Source: Candidatus Aminicenantota bacterium (GTDB lineage Bacteria; Acidobacteriota; Aminicenantia; Aminicenantales; Aminicenantaceae). Taken from it: a stretch of 7,796 nt of DNA. How positions within the stretch are numbered: position 1 is the first letter of the stretch; each line of letters begins with the position of its first letter. Positions 1 to 6,956 of the stretch are shown here, piece by piece. The translations under genes were made by a program, and so were the position numbers. Location of the stretch: contig DAOVBT010000081.1 in assembly GCA_030670375.1 (NCBI GenBank), positions 1 to 7,796 of the forward strand, given 5' to 3'. Below the pieces are notes generated by a model. That model saw nothing but the letters and a program-made list of their open reading frames with translations, did no database searches and was not told the DNA's origin.

Positions 1-1
1 T

Positions 2-448
2 GAGATGTTGGCTATTCTTGAAAATGCCGGATACATCACAATAGCGATGTGTGTAGATAATGAACCCTATCTTGTGACTTTGAGTCATGGATATGATAGA
101 GATCAAAATTGCATCTATTTTCACTGTGCGAGGGAGGGGAAAAAAATCGATATTTTGAGGGAGCATAACAAAGTGTGGGGGCAGGCCCTTATGGACAAAG
201 GGTATGTTCAGGGATCTTGTGATCACTTGTATGCAACGACTCAGTTTATGGGTAGGGTTACGTTTGTTGAAAATAGCGACGAAAAAAAACATGCTCTTGA
301 AGTTATGATAAAGGCGCTGGAAGATGATCCTCAGAAAGTGCTGGATACACAACTGACTGAGAAATCCATCGAGGGCGTTCAGATCGGAAGAATAGATATT
401 GAATACATGAGCGGCAAAAAATCCGAAAAAGTCATCATCTCCATTTAA
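2..448 (+). CDS. Pyridoxamine 5'-phosphate oxidase/NimA-like flavin-binding split-barrel protein, 5' partial
   Basis: The protein resembles the NimA/pyridoxamine 5'-phosphate oxidase-like family: small flavin (FMN or FAD) binding split-barrel proteins, some of which reduce nitroimidazoles and most of which have no known substrate. Diagnostic stretches are the first strand with PYLVTLSHGYD (about residues 21-31 from the first visible Met) and the following IYFHCAREGKKIDIL segment, where related proteins contact the flavin phosphate. The C-terminal GVQIGRIDIEYMSGK strand is also typical. The frame is open through the codon at 2-4 to the window edge, and relatives usually have some 12-15 more residues before this point, so the Met at 5-7 is probably internal and the true start lies outside. 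The gene ends at TAA 446-448 and converges on the DUF1847 gene. Fold assignment is confident; the reaction is not known. Confidence 0.85.
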   Translation, partial: EMLAILENAGYITIAMCVDNEPYLVTLSHGYDRDQNCIYFHCAREGKKIDILREHNKVWGQALMDKGYVQGSCDHLYATTQFMGRVTFVENSDEKKHALEVMIKALEDDPQKVLDTQLTEKSIEGVQIGRIDIEYMSGKKSEKVIISI

Positions 449-475
449 ACAGATTTTGACCCGTCCCCTTTATTC

Positions 476-518
476 AGCCTGAGTTATTTACAGGCCGATA
501 GGTAAAATAATTCAGGCT
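476..518 (+). terminator. 14-bp hairpin between convergent genes, possible terminator of the split-barrel gene
   Basis: The arm at 476-489 pairs with 505-518 over 14 positions, 13 Watson-Crick plus one G-T pair (483 with 512), around a 15-nt loop. As plus-strand RNA the odd pair is a tolerated G-U wobble; as minus-strand RNA it becomes a C-A mismatch. The structure therefore fits better as the 3' end of the plus-strand gene stopping at 448. A TTTTT run follows only at 526-530, some seven bases after the stem, so it is not a textbook intrinsic terminator. The right arm overlaps the DUF1847 stop codon (517-519). It could instead be a REP-like element. Confidence 0.45.
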
Positions 519-1182
519 AGATGATGTTTTTGTGGTAGCGGGTATATAAGCTTATGAGAGGATTGTGGCCGGTGAACCGGTCTTTTACGATGAGCGTGGT
601 GACAGGGGCTGTGGAATGTTTGGTAAACAGCATATCGTGTCCGACGCACAGGCCGACCAAGACATTGAAGGCCGTTCCAGCCTGGTTCAGAATCTCGGCT
701 TGGAGAAGGGGATTGCAGGTTGATTCGAAATTTTCAGGCGCTCTGATTTTGTATTCGGCAGGAATCCCTACTTCTTCTTTGTCGATCCCACCACACGAGC
801 AGATCACGGACACGACATCCAGGTCGTGACCTTCCAGGATGGCCTGAGCCCTCGATGCTTCGTCGCCGAGCCCGCTGCAAAAAGCCATGCCGATCTTTTT
901 TGCCCCGATTTTTTTGGCAAATTCGGCGATTTCTCGAATGCGAGGTCTCACAGGGATGATTTTTCCCTGTTCTCTTGCAGCTTTTTCATTATAGGCTTCT
1001 TTTTCGGTCAATGCAGCGCTCAGGAAAAAATCTTTAATATCTTCTGCTCCGTATTTCTGCTTGACGTTTTGGATAAGATCCTTGAAGTTTTTCATCGGGC
1101 AGAAGCCGGGAAGTTTCTCGTCCTCGGTTATCCCCTCGTGACAATATTTAGGCTTGCAAAGAGCGCATTTTGGATCTGTCAT
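517..1182 (-). CDS. DUF1847 family cysteine-rich, putative metal-binding protein
   Basis: This 221-residue protein matches the DUF1847 family as I recall it, whose members have about this length and no established biochemical role. The N-terminus has closely spaced cysteines (C6, C9, C14, C28), suggesting a metal or iron-sulfur site. Five more follow at C102 (in GMAFCSGLGDEA), C128 and C130 (CSC), C156 and C179 (in LVGLCVGHDM). The central alternation of hydrophobic strands and helices looks like a Rossmann-type alpha/beta fold with cysteines at strand ends. No signal peptide is visible, so it is probably cytoplasmic. The ATG at 1180-1182 is preceded by GAGGG (1187-1191), four bases away. It lies 41 nt downstream of the S9 peptidase stop on the same strand and is likely co-transcribed, although nothing in its sequence links it to proteolysis. 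Family assignment is firm; function is unknown. Confidence 0.86.
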   Translation of the reverse strand: MTDPKCALCKPKYCHEGITEDEKLPGFCPMKNFKDLIQNVKQKYGAEDIKDFFLSAALTEKEAYNEKAAREQGKIIPVRPRIREIAEFAKKIGAKKIGMAFCSGLGDEASRAQAILEGHDLDVVSVICSCGGIDKEEVGIPAEYKIRAPENFESTCNPLLQAEILNQAGTAFNVLVGLCVGHDMLFTKHSTAPVTTLIVKDRFTGHNPLISLYTRYHKNII

Positions 1183-1223
1183 TTTACCCTCAACTCTATT
1201 TTTTTTGACCTGGATTATTCAGG

Positions 1224-3854
1224 TTAATTTTTCGGATAAAGATAATACCACCACTCGGGCTGATCCTTGAGCCACCTGTCAAACCAGGCCATGATGGTTC
1301 TTGTCCAAATTTTTCTCTTGTTATAGGTCATGATGTGATGGTTTTGGTCGAGGATTTGGATGTATTCGACTTCTCTTCCCAAAATCTTCAGAGCCGTGAA
1401 AAGCTGTGTGCTCTCACCTGGAGGAACATTTGTGTCATCAGAGCCATGAAGGAGGAGTAGGGGCGTTATGATCTTATCAGCGTTAAATAATGCACTCTGA
1501 TTGATGAATATATCTTTGCGGTTCCAAGGAAAGCTGTTGGCCGCTGCATACGCGGAGTACTCATATCCGTAGTAACCTTCACCCCAGTAACTGGAGATGG
1601 AACTGATCCCTGCGTGAGCCACTGCTGCGGAAAAGAGGTTGGTTCGCGTCTGGATGATCATGGTGATAAACCCGCCGTAGGATGCCCCTATGCATCCCAA
1701 TCTTTTGGGATCAACAAATGGATGTTCGGATAAAAACTTCTTGACGCCATCGATGATTTCATCGGCGACAATGAAACCCCAATCATTGACGTGAAGGGCA
1801 GAAAAATCCTGTCCGTACCCGATGGCTCCGCTGGGTTGAAGCACATAGACGACATATCCCTGTGCCGCCCAAAGATTTTTGGGATAACGTCCTCCGAAAT
1901 CTCTGGTAACCGGCGTGGTTCCTCCATAGTAGTTTACGATACAGGGATACTTCTTTTTGGGATCGAAATCAGGAGGATAGTAAACTCTCCCGTCTATCAA
2001 ACGGCCTTCCTGGTTTTTAAAGGTCCAACGTTCGACTTTCCCGAATGTGACGTCGGAAAATTCCTTCTCGGCAGGATCGTACAGCAGATGGGATTTTTTG
2101 CTTTTCATATTCAGGATGTAGGCTTTGGGAGGAATGGAAGCGCTGGATCCTGTAAACGCTGCCATCTGCTTATCCTTGGATAGATCGAACTGCTCGATGA
2201 TATCCACACCGCAGGGGATAAAGAGATATTTCTTCTTTGCAATATCATACCTGTACAAGCGATGGTAAGAGTGATCTGTTGTGAGGAAATAGATGGCATC
2301 CTCTGTGTGACTCCAGAAAGCATTTTGGATCGAGGGATCGAATTCTTTCGAGATCGGCTCCACATCTTTTGTTTCAGGATCGAACATGTAGGCCTGGATG
2401 TCGAATTCATTGGGAATCAGATCACCGGAAAGATTCTGACCCGCATCATCAAAGGTGGAAGGGCCGCCTAGAATAAGGATTTTGGTGCCGTCAGGGTTCC
2501 ATTGGGCCTGATTGAACCATCTTCCTTCCCAGAGCAGTTGATTTTCTAAAGTTCTTAAGTCGAGATAGTAGAGTTCGGTTTTCAAAAAAGGCCTTTGTGT
2601 TTCGTCGGCTATCGAGCGGATGTAAAGAAGTTTTTTTCCGTCAAGACTGATGCTGTTGAGTGAAGTCGAGAATTCGCCTTCTGTCAGTCTCTGACGGACG
2701 CCATCTTCGAGGCTGATCTTGTACAGAGAGGATTTATTCCGGGCCCAGGGTTTTCGGTCGTCTAGATTTCTCAGGCGTTTTACTCCTGGCCTGTCCTCTT
2801 TCCCTTTTTCTGAGACGGAGTAGATGATACAGGTTCCGTCAGGCACCCACGTATGACTCCCAAAATCTTTGATGTCTTTGAGGAGAGGTGTTGAAGTTCC
2901 GTTTTCTAGGTCGATCATCCAAAGAGTTGTTCCAGAACTATTGCGGGTTGTGTAAGAAAACTTTTTTCCTGTTGGTGCCCAGTTGACCCTGGAGAGTGAT
3001 GTTCCTCCCCGATAGGTCTGGAGGAGTCGGCTTTCTGAGACATCATATAATTCAACCCAGGTTTCAGAATCATCGCTCGGGGGAAGAGCTTTGCGAACAG
3101 AAACGGCAGTCAATGTGCCGTCCGGAGAAATAGAGGCCCCGGTGACAGTGGGAACATCCAGCAGATGGTACAGGCTCATATTCTGCTCATGGGATAGGAT
3201 TAAGGTGGGGTGCGGGGAAGTGTAATTTTCATCGATTGTGATTGTTCCCTTTAGTGTCCATTCCTCATCCGAACTGGGGTCATAAACGGACTTCACGATG
3301 AGGAGATGTTTTCCGGTCTCCAAACTCAGATCGGTCGAGATTTTTTTTCGGTTGGCGGAGCTGTTTCTATCGCCATTCTTGTTAGCTTTGGATTTTGTGA
3401 CGCAGATTCTCCCGTCGACACAAAGATGGAATGCTTGAGGGCTTTGTATGGTGACCCTTGCTCTCGTCCACCGTTTCACATCCAGATAGGTGCCAAAATA
3501 GGCGATAGTGGGGTGGGCTTCGTCTCCGATAAGAGAGACGCCGTTTTCTCCAGATTGGATTTTTCGCCAACGGGAAAGTGTTCCGTCGTGCCATCGGAGG
3601 GGGCTGCCGGATATGGGTATCAGTTTGGATTTATCGACCTGGTTAAATTTGATCAGGTTCTCGATAATTTGTTCTTTTTTATATTCTTCCAGAAGGGCAG
3701 GAAGAGGATTGGGAAAAGGTCCGAGAAGCAGCCAGTCGGTGATAACCCATTCTTCGGTTTGCTCCTCTTCTTGAGATGTGGCAGAAATCGTTAGAGGGAT
3801 CAGGATTAGCAACAGCAAGAGTGCGGCAAGGATGGGATGGAATTTCTTAATCAT
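1224..3854 (-). CDS. Exported S9 family (prolyl oligopeptidase-type) serine peptidase with N-terminal accessory module
   Basis: This 876-residue protein is predicted to hydrolyse peptides outside the cytoplasmic membrane. A charged start and hydrophobic core (residues about 1-25) form a signal peptide. Residues about 36-210 form an extra beta-rich module beginning with DWLLLGPFPNPLP, like the small-ligand or sugar-binding-like sandwich domains that open with a 'GPFP' motif. Residues about 220-600 contain repeated SPDG, APTG, NPDG-type turns of a beta-propeller. The alpha/beta-hydrolase domain occupies about 605-865. The nucleophile is Ser725 in GASYGGF, Asp807 sits in HGSDDTNVP, and the likely histidine is His839 in DQNHHI (His840 is the alternative). 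The usual NPRGS-GYG loop reads QPSGAIGYG (about 673-681), which I recall from a long S9 subgroup also found in Bacteroidetes. The start is 14 nt after the upstream S9D gene and has only a weak Shine-Dalgarno, suggesting translational coupling. Exact cleavage specificity cannot be read from sequence. Confidence 0.92.
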   Translation of the reverse strand: MIKKFHPILAALLLLLILIPLTISATSQEEEQTEEWVITDWLLLGPFPNPLPALLEEYKKEQIIENLIKFNQVDKSKLIPISGSPLRWHDGTLSRWRKIQSGENGVSLIGDEAHPTIAYFGTYLDVKRWTRARVTIQSPQAFHLCVDGRICVTKSKANKNGDRNSSANRKKISTDLSLETGKHLLIVKSVYDPSSDEEWTLKGTITIDENYTSPHPTLILSHEQNMSLYHLLDVPTVTGASISPDGTLTAVSVRKALPPSDDSETWVELYDVSESRLLQTYRGGTSLSRVNWAPTGKKFSYTTRNSSGTTLWMIDLENGTSTPLLKDIKDFGSHTWVPDGTCIIYSVSEKGKEDRPGVKRLRNLDDRKPWARNKSSLYKISLEDGVRQRLTEGEFSTSLNSISLDGKKLLYIRSIADETQRPFLKTELYYLDLRTLENQLLWEGRWFNQAQWNPDGTKILILGGPSTFDDAGQNLSGDLIPNEFDIQAYMFDPETKDVEPISKEFDPSIQNAFWSHTEDAIYFLTTDHSYHRLYRYDIAKKKYLFIPCGVDIIEQFDLSKDKQMAAFTGSSASIPPKAYILNMKSKKSHLLYDPAEKEFSDVTFGKVERWTFKNQEGRLIDGRVYYPPDFDPKKKYPCIVNYYGGTTPVTRDFGGRYPKNLWAAQGYVVYVLQPSGAIGYGQDFSALHVNDWGFIVADEIIDGVKKFLSEHPFVDPKRLGCIGASYGGFITMIIQTRTNLFSAAVAHAGISSISSYWGEGYYGYEYSAYAAANSFPWNRKDIFINQSALFNADKIITPLLLLHGSDDTNVPPGESTQLFTALKILGREVEYIQILDQNHHIMTYNKRKIWTRTIMAWFDRWLKDQPEWWYYLYPKN

Positions 3855-3868
3855 GCTTTATTCTTTAT

Positions 3869-6262
3869 CTATTTTTTATTCTTGACGTATTTGTCGAACC
3901 ATTCGAACATCTCTGCGAGCACGTGAAGGACAGACTCTCGGGCTCTGTAACCGTGGCTTTCATTGGGAAGCATGACCAGCCGTGCAGTGGCACCATGCCC
4001 CTTAAGGGCATGATAGAGCCTTCGGGACTGAATCGGAAAAGTTCCGGAGTTGTTGTCCGCTTCACCATGAATGAGCAGGATGGGTTCGTTGATTTTGTGG
4101 GCGTGCATGAACGGGGAGACCTTGAAATAGGCATCAGGAGCTTGCCAGAAAGTTCTCCGTTCACTCTGGAAACCGAAAGGTGTCAGCGTTCTGTTGTAAG
4201 CTCCGCTCCGGGCGATCCCGGCTGCCAAGAGGTCGCAGTGGGCAAGCAGGTTAGCTGTCATGAAGGCGCCGTAACTGTGACCGCCTGCACCGACGCGCTC
4301 GGGATCGATGACTCCCATGGAATCCAGCTTGTCTATTGCGGCTTGGAGGCTGGAGACGATCTGTTCGACAAATGTGTCGTTCATTGTCTTCGGGTCACCG
4401 ATAACAGGCATCTGGGCACTGTCGAGGAGGGCATATCCTTGCGTCACGAAGAAAAGCTGGGAGGTTCCTCTGAAAAAAGTGAAACGGTGTGCTGAACCTC
4501 TGATCTGCCCTGCAACCCTCCGGTCCTGGTATTCGCGGGGATAAGCCCAGACCACACAGGGTAACCTCTCTCCTTCTTTGTAGTCCGGAGGCAGGTACAG
4601 GGTTCCGGAAAGTTCGACTCCATCCGCCCGGGTGTACTTGATGAGCTGCTTCTTCAATCCTGTTAACTGCGGAGCAGGATCCTTGAATCTGGTCAGAGCC
4701 TGCTTTTTTTTGTTCTTCAGGTTGTAGAGGTAATAATTGGGAGGCTCGGTTTTAGATTCATAGCGCGTGATGATTTGATTCCTGGATTTCCCGACAAAAT
4801 CCACAAAGGACTCGTAGCTTTCCTCGCTGCACTGGAACAGCCTCTTTTTTTCCAGCGTCTTGATGTTCATCTTGTCGAGGAAGGGCATGTCTCCTTTGGG
4901 GGACGCTCCGCTTCCAGAGAGATAGACCCAATCCTTATCCTGGAGTATGACACGTTCTCCGTTGGGCGTGGTTGTGGATATAGGGCGTCCTGGATCGTTG
5001 TAACGATCTTGAGAGCTCATATCGATGATTTTCCTCGGAGTCTGGCTCGGGTCGTCGACATTAACGATGTAAGTGGTTCTCCATCTTCTCTTCCATTCGC
5101 GTTCCGAGAGAAAAGCCAAGCCTTCTTGCTGCAGCCAGGAGATACCGGCATAACGTTCCTTGGTCTTCAAGATTTTCTTGGGGCTACTTGTGAAGGGAGC
5201 TGAGAGAGTCATGAGCTTATCCCTATGAGGAACCTGTTTCTCAGGGTTCCCTTCGTCCAGGGCCTCGACCCATACAAGTGTGGCGGGTTTAAGCGGCCTC
5301 CATTCCAATGACCTCGGTCCTGTTGGAACTCCTCTGATCGGGACTTCATCTTCTAAAGGAAGGTCAGCGAAGAGATGGACAAGATTTCCGTCTCTGTCCC
5401 ATATTTCTTCACTGTGGGGAAAGGAGTAGTAGGGAACGCTGAAGGAGTAAGGCTCTTTGATTTTGTAGACCAGAAGCAATTTTCCGTCAGGTGAAGGATC
5501 GGCATAGAGGTAGACTCCGGGTTCTCCGATTTTTCGGCTTTTTCCGGATGTAATGTCGATTTCATAAATCTGGGAAGTGGTATAAAATTTGAACAGTTTT
5601 GCGTCATAAGGAGTCTGAAGGAGGTCCTGGTAAGTCCGGACTGTCGCGAATCGGCCTTCGGTTTCCTGGATGTTGGGACCAATGGGCACTTCGGGTATTT
5701 TCGGGGGGTCACCGCGGTTTTCCAGTATGGCGTAAACCAGAAGTTTGTTACCGGGAAGCCAGGAGAATCCGGAATTCACTGTGGAATTGAGGTTGGACCC
5801 TGTGAGTGCCTTTGCCTTTCCTGTTGTGACGTCAGCTATCCAGAGTTCGAATCCTGTATCTTTCAATAGGGAAAAGGCCAGCCATTTTCCGTCCAGGGAC
5901 CATCGGGTTGAACCCAGTTTTGCTCCTTCTGGGAGAGCGATGCGTGTTTCTTTACCGTCTTTTATGGATTTGATGGTCAATCCGATGGTGAAAGATGTTT
6001 GTTGTCGGCTGTTGTATCTCGGGGTAATCCTCGTTCCGGCACACCTGAGCAGCGGCTGGGACATGTATGCGATCGAAGGCATGGATTCGGACTCGGAAAG
6101 AAGCATGAGATCTCCCGTTGGGTTCATGCTCGCTCGAGGTAGCGGGGGTGTGTCGACGATATCGATTATGTCTTTTGGCGGGAGCTTGTAGGGTTCCTGG
6201 GAAAAGGCAAAACCTGCAAGTAATGCCAAAATAAAAAAGACAGATAGAATTTTTTTACTCAT
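3869..6262 (-). CDS. S9D family glutamyl endopeptidase, exported, homologue of plant chloroplast CGEP
   Basis: This 797-residue serine peptidase has the full layout of the S9D glutamyl endopeptidase family, which cleaves after Glu. A signal peptide covers residues about 1-21 (cleavage near AFS/QEP), so it should act in the periplasm or outside the cell. The propeller spans roughly 40-530. The hydrolase domain spans about 540-797 with Ser663 in GGHSYGAFM, Asp736 in HGEADNN and His770 in NESHGY. Several stretches look nearly identical to my recollection of Arabidopsis CGEP: GIARSGAYNRTLTPFGFQ after the nucleophile, the PPLP motif near the mature N-terminus, and SGSGASPKGDMPFLD in the propeller. 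Length is normal for a bacterial member, shorter than the plant precursor. The start ATG is supported by GGAGG at 6271-6275, eight bases upstream. It is followed after 14 nt by a second S9 peptidase gene. No break or missing catalytic residue is seen. Confidence 0.93.
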   Translation of the reverse strand: MSKKILSVFFILALLAGFAFSQEPYKLPPKDIIDIVDTPPLPRASMNPTGDLMLLSESESMPSIAYMSQPLLRCAGTRITPRYNSRQQTSFTIGLTIKSIKDGKETRIALPEGAKLGSTRWSLDGKWLAFSLLKDTGFELWIADVTTGKAKALTGSNLNSTVNSGFSWLPGNKLLVYAILENRGDPPKIPEVPIGPNIQETEGRFATVRTYQDLLQTPYDAKLFKFYTTSQIYEIDITSGKSRKIGEPGVYLYADPSPDGKLLLVYKIKEPYSFSVPYYSFPHSEEIWDRDGNLVHLFADLPLEDEVPIRGVPTGPRSLEWRPLKPATLVWVEALDEGNPEKQVPHRDKLMTLSAPFTSSPKKILKTKERYAGISWLQQEGLAFLSEREWKRRWRTTYIVNVDDPSQTPRKIIDMSSQDRYNDPGRPISTTTPNGERVILQDKDWVYLSGSGASPKGDMPFLDKMNIKTLEKKRLFQCSEESYESFVDFVGKSRNQIITRYESKTEPPNYYLYNLKNKKKQALTRFKDPAPQLTGLKKQLIKYTRADGVELSGTLYLPPDYKEGERLPCVVWAYPREYQDRRVAGQIRGSAHRFTFFRGTSQLFFVTQGYALLDSAQMPVIGDPKTMNDTFVEQIVSSLQAAIDKLDSMGVIDPERVGAGGHSYGAFMTANLLAHCDLLAAGIARSGAYNRTLTPFGFQSERRTFWQAPDAYFKVSPFMHAHKINEPILLIHGEADNNSGTFPIQSRRLYHALKGHGATARLVMLPNESHGYRARESVLHVLAEMFEWFDKYVKNKK

Positions 6263-6270
6263 GTTTTCTC

Positions 6271-6275
6271 CCTCC
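6271..6275 (-). promoter_or_regulatory. Shine-Dalgarno site of the S9D peptidase gene
   Basis: GGAGG on the minus strand lies eight bases before the ATG at 6260-6262. It fixes the start at the signal peptide and contrasts with the weak site before the second peptidase gene. Confidence 0.8.
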
Positions 6276-6318
6276 TGAAAGCACAGTTTTTTCCAAAAAA
6301 ATGTAATGATACTAAAGA

Positions 6319-6350
6319 ATTATATTAGCCGATTGAGCCCCCAATTGCAA
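6319..6350 (-). promoter_or_regulatory. Possible promoter of the S9 peptidase genes
   Basis: In the 99-bp gap between the GYD gene and the S9D peptidase gene, the minus strand carries a perfect TATAAT at 6319-6324 overlapping TAATAT at 6322-6327. TTGCAA at 6345-6350 sits 17 bp from TAATAT (20 bp from TATAAT). The -35 match is only 4 of 6, so this is a moderate candidate. It would make the two peptidase genes and the DUF1847 gene a unit separate from the HTH and GYD genes. Confidence 0.38.
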
Positions 6351-6361
6351 TTTCCCGACAC

Positions 6362-6649
6362 CTACATCATGTCGAGGAATTCTTGCCAGGGGAAGGCTCT
6401 CATAGTCTCGGTTGTTGAATGTCCATAGGCACGGATGATCATGGCGGCTTTGGCGATTTGTTCGGGATCGTCCGATTCGACAATGTCGATAACGTCGTAC
6501 CGGCCCATAGTCGAGTAACTCTGTTTCCACTCGACATCGGGACATTCGCTTTTGATTTTGGATGCCACCCTTTCAGCGATCTTCTTGAATTCGTAGGGAT
6601 CGCTGAAGGCCTGTGGAGAAATTTTGCTGAGAATGATGTATGTGGCCAT
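6362..6649 (-). CDS. GYD domain protein
   Basis: This 95-residue protein matches the GYD domain family: small alpha/beta ferredoxin-like proteins named for the G-[YR]-Y-D motif, seen here as MGRYDVIDIVE (residues about 48-58). The typical opening strand ATYIILSKIS and the closing TTETMRAFPW are also present. The function of the family is not known. The frame extends upstream to another ATG at 6691, but the start at 6647-6649 is chosen because a strong GGAGGT (6656-6661) lies six bases before it, and because family members begin with this short Met-x-x-Tyr strand. No signal peptide or membrane segment is present once the upstream extension is removed. It follows the HTH gene on the same strand with an 85-nt gap holding two small inverted repeats, so co-transcription with the HTH gene is possible but uncertain. 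Confidence 0.87.
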   Translation of the reverse strand: MATYIILSKISPQAFSDPYEFKKIAERVASKIKSECPDVEWKQSYSTMGRYDVIDIVESDDPEQIAKAAMIIRAYGHSTTETMRAFPWQEFLDMM

Positions 6650-6655
6650 GTGCTT

Positions 6656-6661
6656 ACCTCC
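6656..6661 (-). promoter_or_regulatory. Shine-Dalgarno site deciding the GYD protein start
   Basis: A perfect GGAGGT on the minus strand is placed six bases before the ATG at 6647-6649. The upstream in-frame ATG at 6689-6691 would place this site inside the coding sequence. Confidence 0.82.
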
Positions 6662-6682
6662 AAATAAAAGCGCTATTATTAA

Positions 6683-6697
6683 GCAGCACAAAGCTGC
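6683..6697 (-). other. Small inverted repeat in the HTH-GYD gap
   Basis: GCAGC and GCTGC form a 5-bp stem around a 5-nt loop. On the minus strand it is followed by an AT-rich stretch (TTAATAATAG, then TTTTATTT) rather than a clean T-run. It could be a weak attenuator between the HTH and GYD genes; support is slight. Confidence 0.25.
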
Positions 6698-6710
6698 GAT
6701 TTTAAGTATT

Positions 6711-6744
6711 ATCTGGATAGAGCAGTCCCTTTCGCTATCCAGAT
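6711..6744. repeat. Perfect 10-bp inverted repeat overlapping the HTH gene stop codon
   Basis: ATCTGGATAG at 6711-6720 and CTATCCAGAT at 6735-6744 are exact reverse complements separated by 14 bases. The right arm includes the last codons and TAG stop (6735-6737) of the HTH gene. Neither strand shows a T-run after the stem, so a standard intrinsic terminator is unlikely. A dimer binding site or an mRNA 3'-end or processing hairpin fits better. Confidence 0.55.
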
Positions 6745-6944
6745 CCTTTGCTTGAAGTCTTTCCTTCGAGAAAAGCGATCAGGTCTTCTTCGTTGACCCA
6801 CCACTGCCGGCCGATTTTCTGGGCTTTGATCTTGCCTGATCCGAGCAGTTTGAGGGCTGTTACCCGGCTGATCTGGAGTTTTTCCTGGAGATCCTTCAGA
6901 TTATACTGCTGAATAAACTTGCTTCCCAACCATATTGTTCTCAA
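6735..6944 (-). CDS. Excisionase/MerR-like helix-turn-helix DNA-binding protein (HTH_17 type)
   Basis: This 69-residue protein consists almost entirely of one winged helix-turn-helix of the excisionase/MerR-like HTH_17 class. The pattern is YNLKDLQEKLQISRVTALKLL (helix-turn-helix, about residues 14-34), then GKIKAQKIGRQWWVNEEDLIAFL (wing and final helix, about 37-59), with the characteristic 'G-x-x-W-x-V-x-x-x-D-L' ending. It binds DNA and is too short to hold a ligand or dimerisation domain. No ATG is available in frame. The TTG at 6942-6944 is chosen because AAAGGG (6951-6956) lies six bases upstream. A strong promoter-like region precedes it and a GYD gene follows. No integrase or phage gene is visible nearby, so a transcriptional regulator is as likely as a true excisionase. 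Confidence 0.82.
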   Translation of the reverse strand: MRTIWLGSKFIQQYNLKDLQEKLQISRVTALKLLGSGKIKAQKIGRQWWVNEEDLIAFLEGKTSSKGSG

Positions 6945-6950
6945 ATTTTT

Positions 6951-6956
6951 CCCTTT
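6951..6956 (-). promoter_or_regulatory. Ribosome binding site supporting a TTG start for the HTH gene
   Basis: AAAGGG on the minus strand lies six bases before TTG 6942-6944. It partly overlaps the right arm of the palindrome at 6954-6965, so a protein bound there would also hide this site or block elongation close to it. Confidence 0.55.

Noticed and set aside
1208..1224. 7-bp hairpin with 3-nt loop between the S9 peptidase and DUF1847 genes
   Set aside because: In the direction of transcription (minus) it is followed by an A-run, not a T-run. As a plus-strand terminator it would have no gene to serve. It may be a minor mRNA structure only.
826..1227. 133-codon plus-strand open frame
   Set aside because: Antisense to the DUF1847 gene, with a phenylalanine- and cysteine-rich translation typical of an antisense shadow and no good ribosome binding site seen.
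3306..3794. 162-codon plus-strand open frame
   Set aside because: Antisense to the N-terminal module and signal peptide region of the S9 peptidase; no family resemblance.
3923..4495. 190-codon plus-strand open frame
   Set aside because: It lies wholly inside the S9D peptidase gene on the opposite strand. It has no recognisable domain or low-complexity-free protein pattern, and the minus-strand product has an intact catalytic triad.
6344..6351. Palindrome ATTGCAAT near the possible S9 promoter
   Set aside because: Eight AT-rich bases are too short to stand out from chance without comparative data.
6650..6691. N-terminal extension of the GYD protein from the ATG at 6691
   Set aside because: The perfect GGAGGT at 6656-6661 would then be inside the coding sequence, and the extension looks like a chance hydrophobic run not found in GYD proteins.
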